From assembly GCF_051020985.1 (NCBI RefSeq), contig NW_027475146.1, positions 682,001 through 746,000 on the forward strand: DNA of 64,000 nucleotides, given 5' to 3'. Positions 26,646-39,012 of the stretch are shown one piece after another. The position numbers and the translations under genes are program-made. The first letter of the stretch is position 1. Each line of letters starts with the position of its first letter. The notes under the pieces are model-generated. The model saw nothing but the letters and a program-made list of their open reading frames with translations, ran no database searches and was not told where the DNA came from. Source of the DNA: Nomia melanderi (Eukaryota; Arthropoda; Insecta; Hymenoptera; Halictidae).

Positions 26646-27345
26646 CAGCGGGAAAGACCTCGGGCCACCAGGGGAAGAGAAAACCACCGTCTCATGGGGC
26701 CGGACACTCAGGGTCAGGGAAAAATCCAATATATATCTGGTGATATCTCGGGTGCTATTAGAGAGATCCCAATAAACCAAAGTGAATTATCTGCAGGAGG
26801 CCCTGGCGCATGAATCTGTGCAGCGGGAACGACCTCGGACCACCAGGGGCCCAGAAAACCACCGTCTCATGGGGCCGGACTGTCAGGTTCAGGGAAAAAT
26901 CCAATATATATCTGGTGATATCTCGGGTGCTATTAGAGAGAGCCCAATAAACCAAAGTGAATTATCTGCAGGATGCCCTGGCGCAGGAATCTGTGCAGCC
27001 GGAAAGACCTCGGGCCACCAGGGGAAGAGAAAACCACCGTCTCATGGGGCCGAACAATCAGGGTCAGGGGAAAGTCCAATATATATCTGGTGATATCTCG
27101 GGTGCTATTAGAGAGAGCCCAATAAACCAAAGTGAATTATCTGCAGTGGGCCCTAGCGCACGAATCTGTGCAGCGGGAACGACCTCGGACCACCAGGGGC
27201 CCAGAAAACCACCGTCTCATGGGGCCGGACACTCAGGGTCAGGGAAAAATACAATATATATCTGGTGATACCTCGGGTGCTATTACAGATAGCGCAATAA
27301 ATCAAAGTGCATTGTCTGTAGGAGGCCCTGGCGCATGAATCTGGT
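26646..27345 (+). repeat. 4-monomer block, copy 2
   Basis: Second copy of 25071-25770, with the same order of variants and a few substitutions (GATACCTCGGG near 27268, CAGCCGGAAAGACC near 26997). It ends at CTGTAGGAGGCC, where copy 1 has CTGTTGGAGGCC. Confidence 0.88.
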
Positions 27346-27349
27346 CAGC

Positions 27350-28058
27350 GGGAACGACCTCGGACCACCAGGGGCCGAGAAAACCACCGTCTCATGGAGC
27401 CGAACACTCAGGGTCTGGGAAAAATCCAATATATATCTGGTGATATCTTGGGTGCTATTACAGATAGCGCAATAAACCAAAGTGCATTGTCTGTAGGAGG
27501 CCCTGGCGCATGAGTCTGTGCAGCGGGAACGACCTCGGACAACCAGGGGCCGAGAAAACCACCGTCTCATGGAGCCGGACACTCAGGGTCAGGGAAAAAT
27601 CCAATATATATCTGGTGATATCTCGGGTACTATTTGAGATAGCGCAATAAACCAAAGTGAATTATCTGCAGGAGGCCCTGGCGCATGAGTCTGTGCAGCG
27701 GGAACGACCTCGGACAACCAGGGGCCGAGAAAACCACCGTCTCATGGAGCCGGACACTCAGGGTCAGGGAAAAATCCAATATATATCTGGTGATATCTCG
27801 GGTGCTACTAGAGATAGCGCAATCAACCAAAGTGAATTATCTGCAGGAGGCCCTGGCGCATGAGTCTGTGCAGCGGGAACGACCTCGGACAACCAGGGGC
27901 CGAGAAAACCACCGTCTCATGGGGCCGAACACTCTGGGTCAGGGAAAAATCCAATATATATCTGGTGATATCTCGGGTGCTATTACAGATAGCGCAATAT
28001 ATCAAATTGCATTGTCTGTAGGAGGCCCTGGCGCATGAATCTGTGCAGCGGGAACGAC
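27350..28058 (+). repeat. 4-monomer block, copy 1 (35-monomer spacing)
   Basis: Matches 33474-34182 at an offset of 6124 bp (35 monomers less 1 bp). Markers are CATGGAGCCGAACACTCAGG, GGGTACTATTTGAGATAGCG, GAGCCGGACACTCAGGGTC in consecutive monomers and CAATATATCAAATTGCATTG. It leads directly into the CCCTGGGACCACCGGGGTCC monomer, whereas copy 2 leads elsewhere. Confidence 0.87.
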
Positions 28059-30788
28059 CCTGGGACCACCGGGGTCCGAGAAAACCACAGTCACCCGGTG
28101 CCGGACACTCAGCGTCAGGGGAAAATGCAATGTATATCTGGTGATATCTCGGGTGCTATTAGAGATAGCGCAATAATCCAAAGTGAGTTATCTGCAGGAG
28201 GCCCTGGCGCAAGAATCTGTGCAGCGGGAACGACCTCGGACCACCAGGGGCCGAGAAAACCACCGTGTCATGGGCCCGGACACTCAGGGACAAGGAAAAA
28301 TCCAATATATATCTGGTGATATCCCCTGTGTTATTAGAGATAGCGCAATAAACCAAAGTGAATTATCTGCAGGAGGCCCTGGCGCATGAATCTGTCTAGC
28401 GGGAAGGACCTCGGACCACCAGGGGCCGAGAAAACCACCGTCTCATTGGGCCGGACACTGAGGGTCAGGGGAAAATCCAATATATATCTGGTGATATCTC
28501 GGGTGCTATTACAGATAGCGCAGTAAACCAAAGCGAATTATCTGCAGGCGGCCCTGGCGCATGCATCTGTGCAGCGGGAACGACCTCGGACCACCAGGGG
28601 CCAAGACAACCACCGTCTCATGGGGCCGGTCATTCAGGGTCAGGGAAAAATCCAATTTATATCTGGTGATATCTCGGGTGCTATTGCAGATAGCGCAATA
28701 AATCAACGTGCATTGTCTGTAGGAGGCCCTGGCGCATGAGTCTGTGCAGCGGGAACGATATCGGACCACCAGGGGCCGAGAAAACCACAGTCTCATGGGG
28801 CCGGACACTCAGGGTCAGGGGAAAATCCAATATATATCTGGTGATATCTCGGGTGCTATTAGAGATAGCGCAATAAACCAAAGTGAATTATCTGCAGGAG
28901 GCCCTGGCGCATGAATCTGTGCCGTGGGAACGACCTCGGACCACCAGGGGCCGAGAAAACCACCGTCTCATGGTTCCGGACACTCAGAGTCAGGGAAAAA
29001 TCCAATATATATCTGGTGATATCTCGGGTGCTATTAGAGATTGCGCAATAAACCAAAGTGAGTTGTCTGCAGGAGGCCCTTGCGCATGAATGTGTGCAGC
29101 AGGAACGACATCGGACCACCAGGGGCCGAGAAAATTACAGGTTTTCTGTATCCGTCACCCAAAGTCATGTATAAATCCAGCATATATATGGAGGTTTCTC
29201 GGGTGCTATTACAGATAGCGCAATAAATCAAAGTGCATTGTCCGCAGGAGGCCCTTGCGCATGAATCTGTGCCGCAGGAACGACATCGGATCACCAGGGG
29301 CAGAGAAAATTACAGATTTTCTGTATCCGTCACCCAAAGTCATGTAAAAATCCAGCATATATATGGAGCTTTCGCGGGTGCTATTAGAGATAGCGCAATA
29401 AACCAAAGTGAATTATCTGCAGGAGGCCCTGGCGCATGAATCTGTGCAGCGGGAACGACCTCGGACCACCAGGGGCCGAGAAAACCACCGTCTCATGGGG
29501 CCGGTCATTCAGGGTCAGGGAAAAATGCAATATATATCTGGTGATATCACGGGTGCTATTGCAGATAGCGCAATAAATCAACGTGCATTGTCTGTAGGAG
29601 GCCCTGGCGCATGAGTCTGTGCAGCCGGAACGACATCGGACCACCAGGGGCCGAGAAAACCACCGTCTCATGGTTCCGGACACTCAGAGTCAGGGAAAAA
29701 TCCAATATATATCTGGTGATATCTCGGGTGCTATTAGAGATAGCGCAATAAACCAAAGTGAGTTGTCTGCAGGAGGCCCTTGCGCATGAATGTGTGCAGC
29801 AGGAACGACATCGGACCACCAGGGGCCGAGAAAATTACAGATTTTCGGTATCCGTCACCCAAAGTCATGTATGAATCCAGCATATATATGGAGGTTTCTC
29901 GGGTGCTATTACAGATAGCGCAATAAATCAAAGTGCATTGTCTGTAGGAGGCCCTGGCGCATGAATCTGGGCAGCAAAGACGACATCGGACCACCAGCGG
30001 CCGAGAAAACCCCAGTCTCATGGGGCCGGACACTCAGGGTAAGGGAAAAATCCAATATATATATATGGTGATATCTTGGGTGCTATTAGAGAGAGCCCAA
30101 TAAACCAAAGTGAATTATCTGCAGGAGGCCCAGGCGCATGAATATGTGCAGCGGGAACGACCTCGGACCACCAGGGGCCGAGAAAACCACCATCTCATGG
30201 GGCCGGACACTCAGGGTCAGGGGAAAATCCAATATATATCTGGTGATATCTCGGGTGCTATTAGAGATAGCGCAATAAACCAAAGTGAATTATCTGCAGT
30301 ACCCCTGGCACATGAATCTGTGCAGCGGGAACGACCTCGGACCACCAGGGACCGAGAAAACCACCGTCTCATGGGGCCGGACACTCAGGGTCAGGGAAAA
30401 ATCAAATATATATATGGTGATGTCCCGGGTGCTATTAGAGATAGCGCAATAAATCAAAGTGCATTGTCCGTAGGAGGCCCTTGCGCATGAATCTGTGCCG
30501 CAGGAACGACATCGGACCACCAGGGGCCAAGAAAACCTCCGCCTCATGGGGCCGGACACTCAGGGTCAGGGAAGAATCCAATATATTTCTGGTGATATCT
30601 CGGGTGCTATTGCAGATAGCGCAATAAATCAACGTGCATTGTCTGTCGGAGGCCGTGGCGCATGAGTCTGTGCAGCGGGAACGGCATCGGACCACCAGGG
30701 GCCGAGAAAACCACAGTCTCATGGGGCCGGACACTCAGGGTCTGGGGAAAATCCAATATATATCTGGTGATATCTCGGGTGCTATTAC
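28020..30788 (+). repeat. 2.8-kb block, copy 1 (recurs at 35.7-39.0 kb)
   Basis: Starts with the distinctive CCCTGGGACCACCGGGGTCC and CAGTCACCCGGTGCCGG monomer. It then contains GATATCCCCTGTGTTATTAG, CTGTCTAGCGGGAAGGACC, GCCGTGGGAACGACC, two adjacent B monomers near 29146 and 29318, and one complete 8-monomer HOR unit. Its counterpart at 35719-39012 keeps the order at offset 7699 (44 monomers less 1 bp) in the left part. In the right part the offset is 8224 because of an extra 525 bp. Confidence 0.9.
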
Positions 30789-30790
30789 AG
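29390..30790 (+). repeat. 8-monomer HOR (~1.4 kb), unit 1
   Basis: Monomer order by marker: GGTCATTCAGGG with GATATCACGGG; GCAGCCGGAACGACATCGG with CATGGTTCCGG; a B monomer with CATGTATGAATCC and GGAGGTTTCTCGG; GGGCAGCAAAGACGACATC; a TA-expanded monomer with GAGAGAGCCC; CATGAATATGTGCAGC; CTGCAGTACCCCTGGCAC; GTGATGTCCCGGG with GCCAAGAAAACCTCCGCC; and CTGTCGGAGGCCGTGGC. The unit is 1401 bp long. Confidence 0.92.
30040..30090 (+). repeat. Small TA-dinucleotide expansion inside a monomer
   Basis: The usual CCAATATATATCTGGTG reads CCAATATATATATATGGTG, adding about 2 bp. The same state recurs near 31450 and 38280 at the equivalent place in the HOR unit, so it was copied with the unit and did not arise three times. 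Confidence 0.8.
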
Positions 30791-32186
30791 ATAGCGCAAT
30801 AAACCAAAGTGAATTATCTGCAGGAGGCCCTGGCGCATAAATCTGTGCAGCGGGAACGACCTCGGACCACCAGGGGCCGAGAAAACCACCGTCTCATGGG
30901 GCCGGTCATTCAGGGTCAGGGAAAAATGCAATATATATCTGGTGATATCACGGGTGCTATTGCAGATAGCGCAATAAATCAACGTGCATTGTCTGTAGGA
31001 GGCCCTGGCGCATGAGTCTGTGCAGCCGGAACGACATCGGACCACCAGGGGCCGAGAAAACCACCGTCTCATGGTTCCGGACACTCAGAGTCAGGGAAAA
31101 ATCCAATATATATCTGGTGATATCTCGGGTGCTATTAGAGATAGCGCAATAAACCAAAGTGAGTTGTCTGCAGGAGGCCCTTGCGCATGAATGTGTGCAG
31201 CAGGAACGACATCGGACCACCAGGGGCCGAGAAAATTACAGATTTTCGGTATCCGTCACCCAAAGTCATGTATGAATCCAGCATATATATGGAGGTTTCT
31301 CGGGTGCTATTACAGATAGCGCAATAAATCAAAGTGCATTGTCTGTAGGAGGCCCTGGCGCATGAATCTGGGCAGCAAAGACGACATCGGACCACCAGGG
31401 GCCGAGAAAAGTCTCATGGGGCCGGACACTCAGGGTAAGGGAAAAATCCAATATATATATATGGTGATATCTTGGGTGCTATTAGAGAGAGCCCAATAAA
31501 CCAAAGTGAATTATCTGCAGGAGGCCCAGGCGCATGAATATGTGCAGCGGGAACGACCTCGGACCACCAGGGGCCGAGAAAACCACCATCTCATGGGGCC
31601 GGACACTCAGGGTCAGGGGAAAATCCAATATATATCTGGTGATATCTCGGGTGCTATTAGAGATAGCGCAATAAACCAAAGTGAATTATCTGCAGTACCC
31701 CTGGCACATGAATCTGTGCAGCGGGAACGACCTCGGACCACCAGGGACCGAGAAAACCACCGTCTCATGGGGCCGGACACTCAGGGTCAGGGAAAAATCA
31801 AATATATATATGGTGATGTCCCGGGTGCTATTAGAGATAGCGCAATAAATCAAAGTGCATTGTCCGTAGGAGGCCCTTGCGCATGAATCTGTGCCGCAGG
31901 AACGACATCGGACCACCAGGGGCCAAGAAAACCTCCGCCTCATGGGGCCGGACACTCAGGGTCAGGGAAGAATCCAATATATTTCTGGTGATATCTCGGG
32001 TGCTATTGCAGATAGCGCAATAAATCAACGTGCATTGTCTGTCGGAGGCCGTGGCGCATGAGTCTGTGCAGCGGGAACGGCATCGGACCACCAGGGGCCG
32101 AGAAAACCACAGTCTCATGGGGCCGGACACTCAGGGTCTGGGGAAAATCCAATATATATCTGGTGATATCTCGGGTGCTATTACAG
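30791..32186 (+). repeat. 8-monomer HOR, unit 2
   Basis: A direct tandem copy of unit 1 with very few differences. It has a 5-bp deletion near 31408 (CCGAGAAAAGTCTCATGG), which makes it 1396 bp, and GCGCATAAATC near 30836 instead of GCGCATGAATC. The ATAAATC change is shared with unit 3, ordering the copies. Confidence 0.92.
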
Positions 32187-32835
32187 ATAGCGCAATAAAC
32201 CAAAGTGAATTATCTGCAGGAGGCCCTGGCGCATAAATCTGTGCAGCGGGAACGACCTCGGACCACCAGGGGCCGAGAAAACCACCGTCTCATGGGGCCG
32301 GTCATTCAGGGTCAGGGAAAAATGCAATATATATCTGGTGATATCACGGGTGCTATTGCAGATAGCGCAATAAATCAACGTGCATTGTCTGTAGGAGGCC
32401 CTGGCGCATGAGTCTGTGCAGCCGGAACGACATCGGACCACCAGGGGCCGAGAAAACCACCGTCTCATGGTTCCGGACACTCAGAGTCAGGGAAAAATCC
32501 AATATATATCTGGTGATATCTCGGGTGCTATTAGAGATAGCGCAATAAACCAAAGTGAGTTGTCTGCAGGAGGCCCTTGCGCATGAATGTGTGCAGCAGG
32601 AACGACATCGGACCACCAGGGGCCGAGAAAATTACAGATTTTCGGTATCCTTCACCCAAAGTCATGTATAAATCCAGCATATATATGGAGGTTTCTCGGG
32701 TGCTATTACAGATAGCGCAATAAATCAAAGTGCATTGTCTGTAGGGGGCCCTGGCGCATGAATCTGGGCAGCAAAGACGACATCGGACCACCAGGGGCCG
32801 AGAAAACCACAGTCTCATGAGCCCGGACACTCAGG
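32187..32835 (+). repeat. 8-monomer HOR, unit 3 (truncated after ~4 monomers)
   Basis: Follows units 1 and 2 through the GGTCATTCAGGG, GCAGCCGG, B and GGGCAGCAAAGACGAC monomers. It diverges after CATGAGCCCGGACACTCAGG, where units 1 and 2 go on to the TA-expanded monomer. Its B block reads GGTATCCTTCACCC and CATGTATAAATCC, so it is not identical to unit 2. Confidence 0.88.
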
Positions 32836-33473
32836 GTCAGGGAAAAATCCAATATATTTCTGGTGATATCTCGGGTACTATTACAGATAGCGCAATAATT
32901 CAAAGTGCATTGTCTGTAGGAGGCCCTGGCGCATGAATCTGTGCAGCGGGAACGACCTCGGACCACCAGGGGCCGAGAAAACCACAGTCTCATGGGGCCG
33001 GACCCTCAGGGTCAGGGAAAAATCCAATATATATCTGGTGATATCCCGGGTGCTATTAGAGATAGCGCAATAAACCAAAGTGAATTATCTGCAGGAGGCC
33101 CTGGCGCATGAATCTGTGCAGCGGGAACGACCTCGGATCACCAGGGGCCGAGAAAACCACCATATCATGGGGCCGGACACTCAGGGTCAGGGGAAAATCC
33201 AATATATATCTGGTGATATCTCGGGTGCTATTAGAGATAGCGCAATAAACCAAAGTGAATTATCTGCAGTATCCCTGGCGCATGAATCTGTGCAGCGGGA
33301 ACGACCTCGGACCACCAGGGGCCGAGAAAACCACCGTCTCATGGGGCCGGACACTCAGAGTCAGGAAAAAACCCAATATATATATCTGGTGATATCTCGG
33401 GTGATATTACAGATAGCGCAATAAATCAAAGTGCATTGTCTGTAGGAGGCCCTGGCGCATGAATCTGTGCAGC
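32836..33473 (+). repeat. Type-A monomers after the truncated HOR
   Basis: About 3.6 type-A monomers. The CTGCAGTATCCCTGGCGC variant near 33267 and the CCATATCATGG variant near 33160 resemble diverged versions of the HOR's CTGCAGTACCCC and CCATCTCATGG members. The zone may be an older, decayed part of the same HOR. A two-base TA gain sits near 33376. Confidence 0.7.
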
Positions 33474-34182
33474 GGGAACAACCTCGGACCACCAGGGGCC
33501 GAGAAAACCACCGTCTCATGGAGCCGAACACTCAGGGTCTGGGAAAAATCCAATATATATCTGGTGATATCTTGGGTGCTATTACAGATAGCGCAATAAA
33601 CCAAAGTGCATTGTCTGTAGGAGGCCCTGGCGCATGAGTCTGTGCAGCGGGAACGACCTCGGACAACCAGGGGCCGAGAAAACCACCGTCTCATGGAGCC
33701 GGACACTCAGGGTCAGGGAAAAATCCAATATATATCTGGTGATATCTCGGGTACTATTTGAGATAGCGCAATAAACCAAAGTGAATTATCTGCAGGAGGC
33801 CCTCGCGCATGAGTCTGTGCAACGGGAACGACCTCGGACAACCAGGGGCCGAGAAAACCACCGTCTCATGGAGCCGGACACTCAGGGTCAGGGAAAAATC
33901 CAATATATATCTGGTGATATCTCGGGTGCTACTAGAGATAGCGCAATCAACCAAAGTGAATTATCTGCAGGAGGCCCTGGCGCATGAGTCTGTGCAGCGG
34001 GAACGACCTCGGACAACCAGGGGCCGAGAAAACCACCGTCTCATGGGGCCGAACACTCAGGGTCAGGGAAAAATCCAATATATATCTGGTGATATCTCGG
34101 GTGCTATTACAGATAGCGCAATATATCAAATTGCATTGTCTGTAGGAGGCCCTGGCGCATGAATCTGTGCAGCGGGAACGAC
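33474..34182 (+). repeat. 4-monomer block, copy 2
   Basis: Counterpart of 27350-28058. It has the same GAGCCGAACACTC, GGTACTATTTGAGATAGC and CAATATATCAAATTGC markers, with small changes such as GTGCAACGGGAACGACC near 33820. Confidence 0.87.
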
Positions 34183-35718
34183 CTCGGACCACCAGGGGCC
34201 GAGAAAACCATCGTCTCATGGGGCCGGACACTAACGGTCAGGGGAAAATCCAATATATATCTGGTGATATCTCGGGTGCTATTAGAGATAGCGCAATAAA
34301 CCAAAGTGTATTGTCTGCAGGAGGCCCTGGCGCATGAATCTGTGCAGCGGGGTCGACTTCAGACCACCAGGGACCTAGAAAACCACAGTCTCACGGGTCC
34401 GGACACTCAGGGACAGGCGAAAATCCAATATATGTCTGGTGATATCTCGGGTGCTATTAGAGATAGCGCAATAAACCAAAGTGAATTATCTGCAGGAGGC
34501 CCTGGCGCATGAATCTGTCTAGCGGGAAGGACCTCGGACCTCCAGGGGCCGAGAAAACCACAGTCTCATGGGGCCGGACACTCAGGGTCAGGGAAAAATC
34601 CAATATATATCTGGTGATATCTAGGGTGCTATTAGAGATAGCGCAATAATCCAAAGTGAATTATCTGTAGGAGGCCCTGGCGCAAGATTCTGTGCAACGG
34701 GAACGACCTCGGACCACCAGTGGCCCAGAAAACCACCGTCTCATGGGGCTGGACACTCAGGGTCAGGGGAAAATCCATTATACATCTGGTGATATCTCGG
34801 GTGGTATTACAGATAGACCAATAAACCAACGTGCATTGTCTGTAGGAGGCCCTGGCGCATGAATCTGTGCAGTGGGATCGACCTCGGACCACCACGGGCC
34901 GAGAAAATCACCGTCACATGGGGCCGGACTGTCAGGGTCACGGAAAAACCCAATATATATCTAGTGATATCTCGGGTCCTATTAGGGAGAGCGCAATAAA
35001 CCAAAGTGAATTATCTGCAGGAGGCCATGGCGCATGAATCTGTGCAGCGGGAGCGACCTCGGACCACCAGGGGCCCAGAAAACCACCGTCTCATGGGGCC
35101 GGACACTCAGGGTCAGGGAAAAATCCAATATATATCTGGTGATATCTCGGGTGCCATTACAGATAGCGCAATAAATCAAAGTGCATTGTCCGTTGGAGGC
35201 CCTTGCGCATGAAGTTGTGCAGCAGGAACGACATCGGACCACCAGGGGCCGAGAAAATTACAGATTTTCGGTATCCTTGACCCAAAGTCATGTAAAAATC
35301 CAGCATATATATGGAGCTGTCTCGGGTGCTATTACAGGTAGGGCAATAAATCAAAGTACATTGTCTGTAGGAGGCCCTGGCGCATGAATCTGTGAAGCAG
35401 GAACGACCTCGGAACACCAGGGGCCGAGAAAACCACCGTCTCATGTGGCCGGACTGTCAGGGTCACGGAAAAACCCAATATATATCTGGTGATATCTCGG
35501 GTGCTATTACAGATAGCGCAATAAACCAAAGTGAATTATCTGCAGCAGGCCCAGGCGCATGAATCTGGGCAGCGGGAACGACCTCGGACCACCAGGGGCC
35601 GAGAAAACCACAGTCTCATGGGGCCGGACACTCAGGGTCAGGGGAAAATCCAATATATATCTGGTGATATCTCGGGTGCTATTACAGATAGCGCAATAAA
35701 TCAAGGTGCATTGTCTGT
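34183..35718 (+). repeat. Diverged monomers between duplicated blocks
   Basis: About nine monomers with private variants: GGGGTCGACTTCAGACC near 34350, CATGTGGCCGG near 35443 and GACTGTCAGGGTCACGG twice. One B monomer near 35260 reads TATCCTTGACCCAAAG and matches the one near 24775 (GGAGCTGTCTCGGG, TTACAGGTAGGGC). No non-satellite sequence is present. Confidence 0.78.
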
Positions 35719-38700
35719 AGGAGGCCCTGGCGCATGAATCTGTGCAGCGGGAACGACCCTGGGACCACCGGGGTCCGAGAAAACCACAGTCACCCGGTGC
35801 CGGACACTCAGGGTCAGGGGAAAATGCAATGTATATCTGGTGATATCTCGGGTGCTATTAGAGATAGCGCAATAATCCAAAGTGAGTTATCTGCAGGAGG
35901 CCCTGGCGCAAGAATCTGTGCAGCGGGAACGACCTCGGACCACCAGGGGCCGAGAAAACCACCGTGTCATGGGCCCGGAGACTCAGGGACAAGGAAAAAT
36001 CCAATATATATCTGGTGATATCCCCTGTGTTATTAGAGATAGCGCAATAAACCAAAGTGAATTATCTGCAGGAGGCCCTGGCGCATGAATCTGTCTAGCG
36101 GGAAGGACCTCGGACCACCAGGGGCCGAGAAAACCACCGTCTCATTGGGCCGGACACTGAGGGTCAGGGGAAAATCCAATATATACCTGGTGATATCTCG
36201 GGTGCTATTACAGATAGCGCAGTAAACCAAAGCGAATTATCTGCAGGCGGCCCTGGCGCATGCATCTGTGCAGCGGGAACGACCTCGGACCACCAGGGGC
36301 CAAGACAACCACCGTCTCATGGGGCCGGTCATTCAGGGTCAGGGAAAAATCCAATTTATATCTGGTGATATCTCGGGTGCTATTGCAGATAGCGCAATAA
36401 ATCAACGTGCATTGTCTGTAGGAGGCCCTGGCGCATGAGTCTGTGCAGCGGGAACGATATCGGACCACCAGGGGCCGAGAAAACCACAGTCTCATGGGGC
36501 CGGACACTCAGGGTCAGGGGAAAATCCAATATATATCTGGTGATATCTCGGGTGCTATTAGAGATAGCGCAATAAACCAAAGTGAATTATCTGCAGGAGG
36601 CCCTGGCGCATGAATCTGTGCCGTGGGAACGACCTCGGACCACCAGGGGCCGAGAAAACCACCGTCTCATGGTTCCGGACACTCAGAGTCAGGGAAAAAT
36701 CCAATATATATCTGGTGATATCTCGGGTGCTATTAGAGATAGCGCAATAAACCAAAGTGAGTTGCCTGCAGGAGGCCCTTGCGCATGAATGTGTGCAGCA
36801 GGAACGACATCGGACCACCAGGGGCCGAGAAAATTACAGATTTTCGGCATCCGTCACCCTAAGTCATGTATAAATCCAGCATATATATGGAGGTTTCTCG
36901 GGTGCTATTGCAGATAGCGCAATAAATCAACGTGCATTGTCTGTAGGAGGCCCTGGCGCATGAGTCTGTGCAGCGGGAACGGCATCGGACCACCAGGGGC
37001 CGAGAAAACCACAGTCTCATGGGGCCGGACACTCAGGGTCAGGGGAAAATCCAATATATATCTGGTGACATCTCGGGTGCTATTACAGATAGCGCAATAA
37101 GCCAAAGTGAATTATCTGCAGGAGGCCCTGGCGCATGAATCTGTGCAGTGGGAACGACCTCGGACCACCAGGGGCCGAGAAAACCACCGTCTCATGGTTC
37201 CGGACACTCAGAGTCAGGGAAAAATCCAATATATATCTGGTGATATCTCGGGTGCTATTAGAGATTGCGCAATAAACCAAAGTGAGTTGTCTGCAGGAGG
37301 CCCTTGCGCATGAATGTGTGCAGCAGGAACGACATCGGACCACCAGGGGCCGAGAAAATTACAGGTTTTCGGTATCCGTCACCCAAAGTCATGTATAAAT
37401 CCAGCATATATATGGAGGTTTCTCGGGTGCTATTACAGATAGCGCAATAAATCAAAGTGCATTGTCCGCAGGAGGCCCTTGCGCATGAATCTGTGCCGCA
37501 GGAACGACATCGGATCACCAGGGGCAGAGAAAATTACAGATTTTCTGTATCCGTCACCCAAAGTCATGTAAAAATCCAGCATATATATGGAGCTTTCGCG
37601 GGTGCTATTAGAGATAGCGCAATAAACCAAAGTGAATTATCTGCAGGAGGCCCTGGCGCATGAATCTGTGCAGCGGGAACGACCTCGGACTACCAGGGGC
37701 CGAGAAAACAACCGTCTCATGGGGCCGGTCATTCAGGGTCAGGGAAAAATGCAATATATATCTGGTGATATCACGGGTGCTATTGCAGATAGCGCAATAA
37801 ATCAACGTGCATTGTCTGTAGGAGGCCCTGGCGCATGAGTCTGTGCAGCCGGAACGACATCGGACCACCAGGGGCCGAGAAAACCACCGTCTCATGGTTC
37901 CGGACACTCAGAGTCAGGGAAAAATCCAATATATATCTGGTGATATCTCGGGTGCTATTAGAGATAGCGCAATAAACCAAAGTGAGTTGTCTGCAGGAGG
38001 CCCTTGCGCATGAATGTGTGCAGCAGGAACGACATCGGACCACCAGGGGCCGAGAAAATTACAGATTTTCGGTATCCGTCACCCAAAGTCATGTATGAAT
38101 CCAGCATATATATGGAGGTTTCTCGGGTGCTATTACAGATAGCGCAATAAATCAAAGTGCATTGTCTGTAGGAGGCCCTGGCGCATGAATCTGGGCAGCA
38201 AAGACGACATCGGACCACCAGGGGCCGAGAAAACCCCAGTCTCATGGGGCCGGACACTCAGGGTAAGGGAAAAATCCAATATATATATATGGCGATATCT
38301 TGGGTGCTATTAGAGAGAGCCCAATAAACCAAAGTGAATTATCTGCAGGAGGCCCAGGCGCATGAATATGTGCAGCGGGAACGACCTCGGACCACCAGGG
38401 GCCGAGAAAACCACCATCTCATGGGGCCGGACACTCAGGGTCAGGGGAAAATCCAATATATATCTGGTGATATCTCGGGTGCTATTAGAGATAGCGCAAT
38501 AAACCAAAGTGAATTATCTGCAGTACCCCTGGCACATGAATCTGTGCAGCGGGAACGACCTCGGTCCACCAGGGACCGAGAAAACCACCGTCTCATGGGG
38601 CCGGACACACAGGGTCAGGGAAAAATCAAATATATATATGGTGATGTCCCGGGTGCTATTAGAGATAGCGCAATAAATCAAAGTGCATTGTCCGTAGGAG

Positions 38701-39012
38701 GCCCTTGCGCATGAATCTGTGCCGCAGGAACGACATCGGACCACCAGGGGCCAAGAAAACCTCCGCCTCATGGGGCCGGACACTCAGGGTCAGGGAAGAA
38801 TCCAATATATTTCTGGTGATATCTCGGGTGCTATTGCAGATAGCGCAATAAATCAACGTGCATTGTCTGTCGGAGGCCGTGGCGCATGAGTCTGTGCAGC
38901 GGGAACGGCATCGGACCACCAGGGGCCGAGAAAACCACAGTCTCATGGGGCCGGACACTCAGGGTCTGGGGAAAATCCAATATATATCTGGTGATATCTC
39001 GGGTGCTATTAG
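35719..39012 (+). repeat. 2.8-kb block, copy 2, with a 525-bp internal gain
   Basis: Repeats 28020-30788. An extra three monomers lie at about 36582-37106. The GAATCTGTGC[C/A]GTGGGAACGACC monomer and its follower are present twice (36582 and 37107), with an extra B monomer near 36835 and a GGAACGGCATCGG monomer between them. The 8-monomer HOR unit is at about 37614-39012. The copy ends where TTACAGATAGCG of copy 1 is replaced by TTAGAGATAGCG and a new subfamily begins. Confidence 0.9.
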
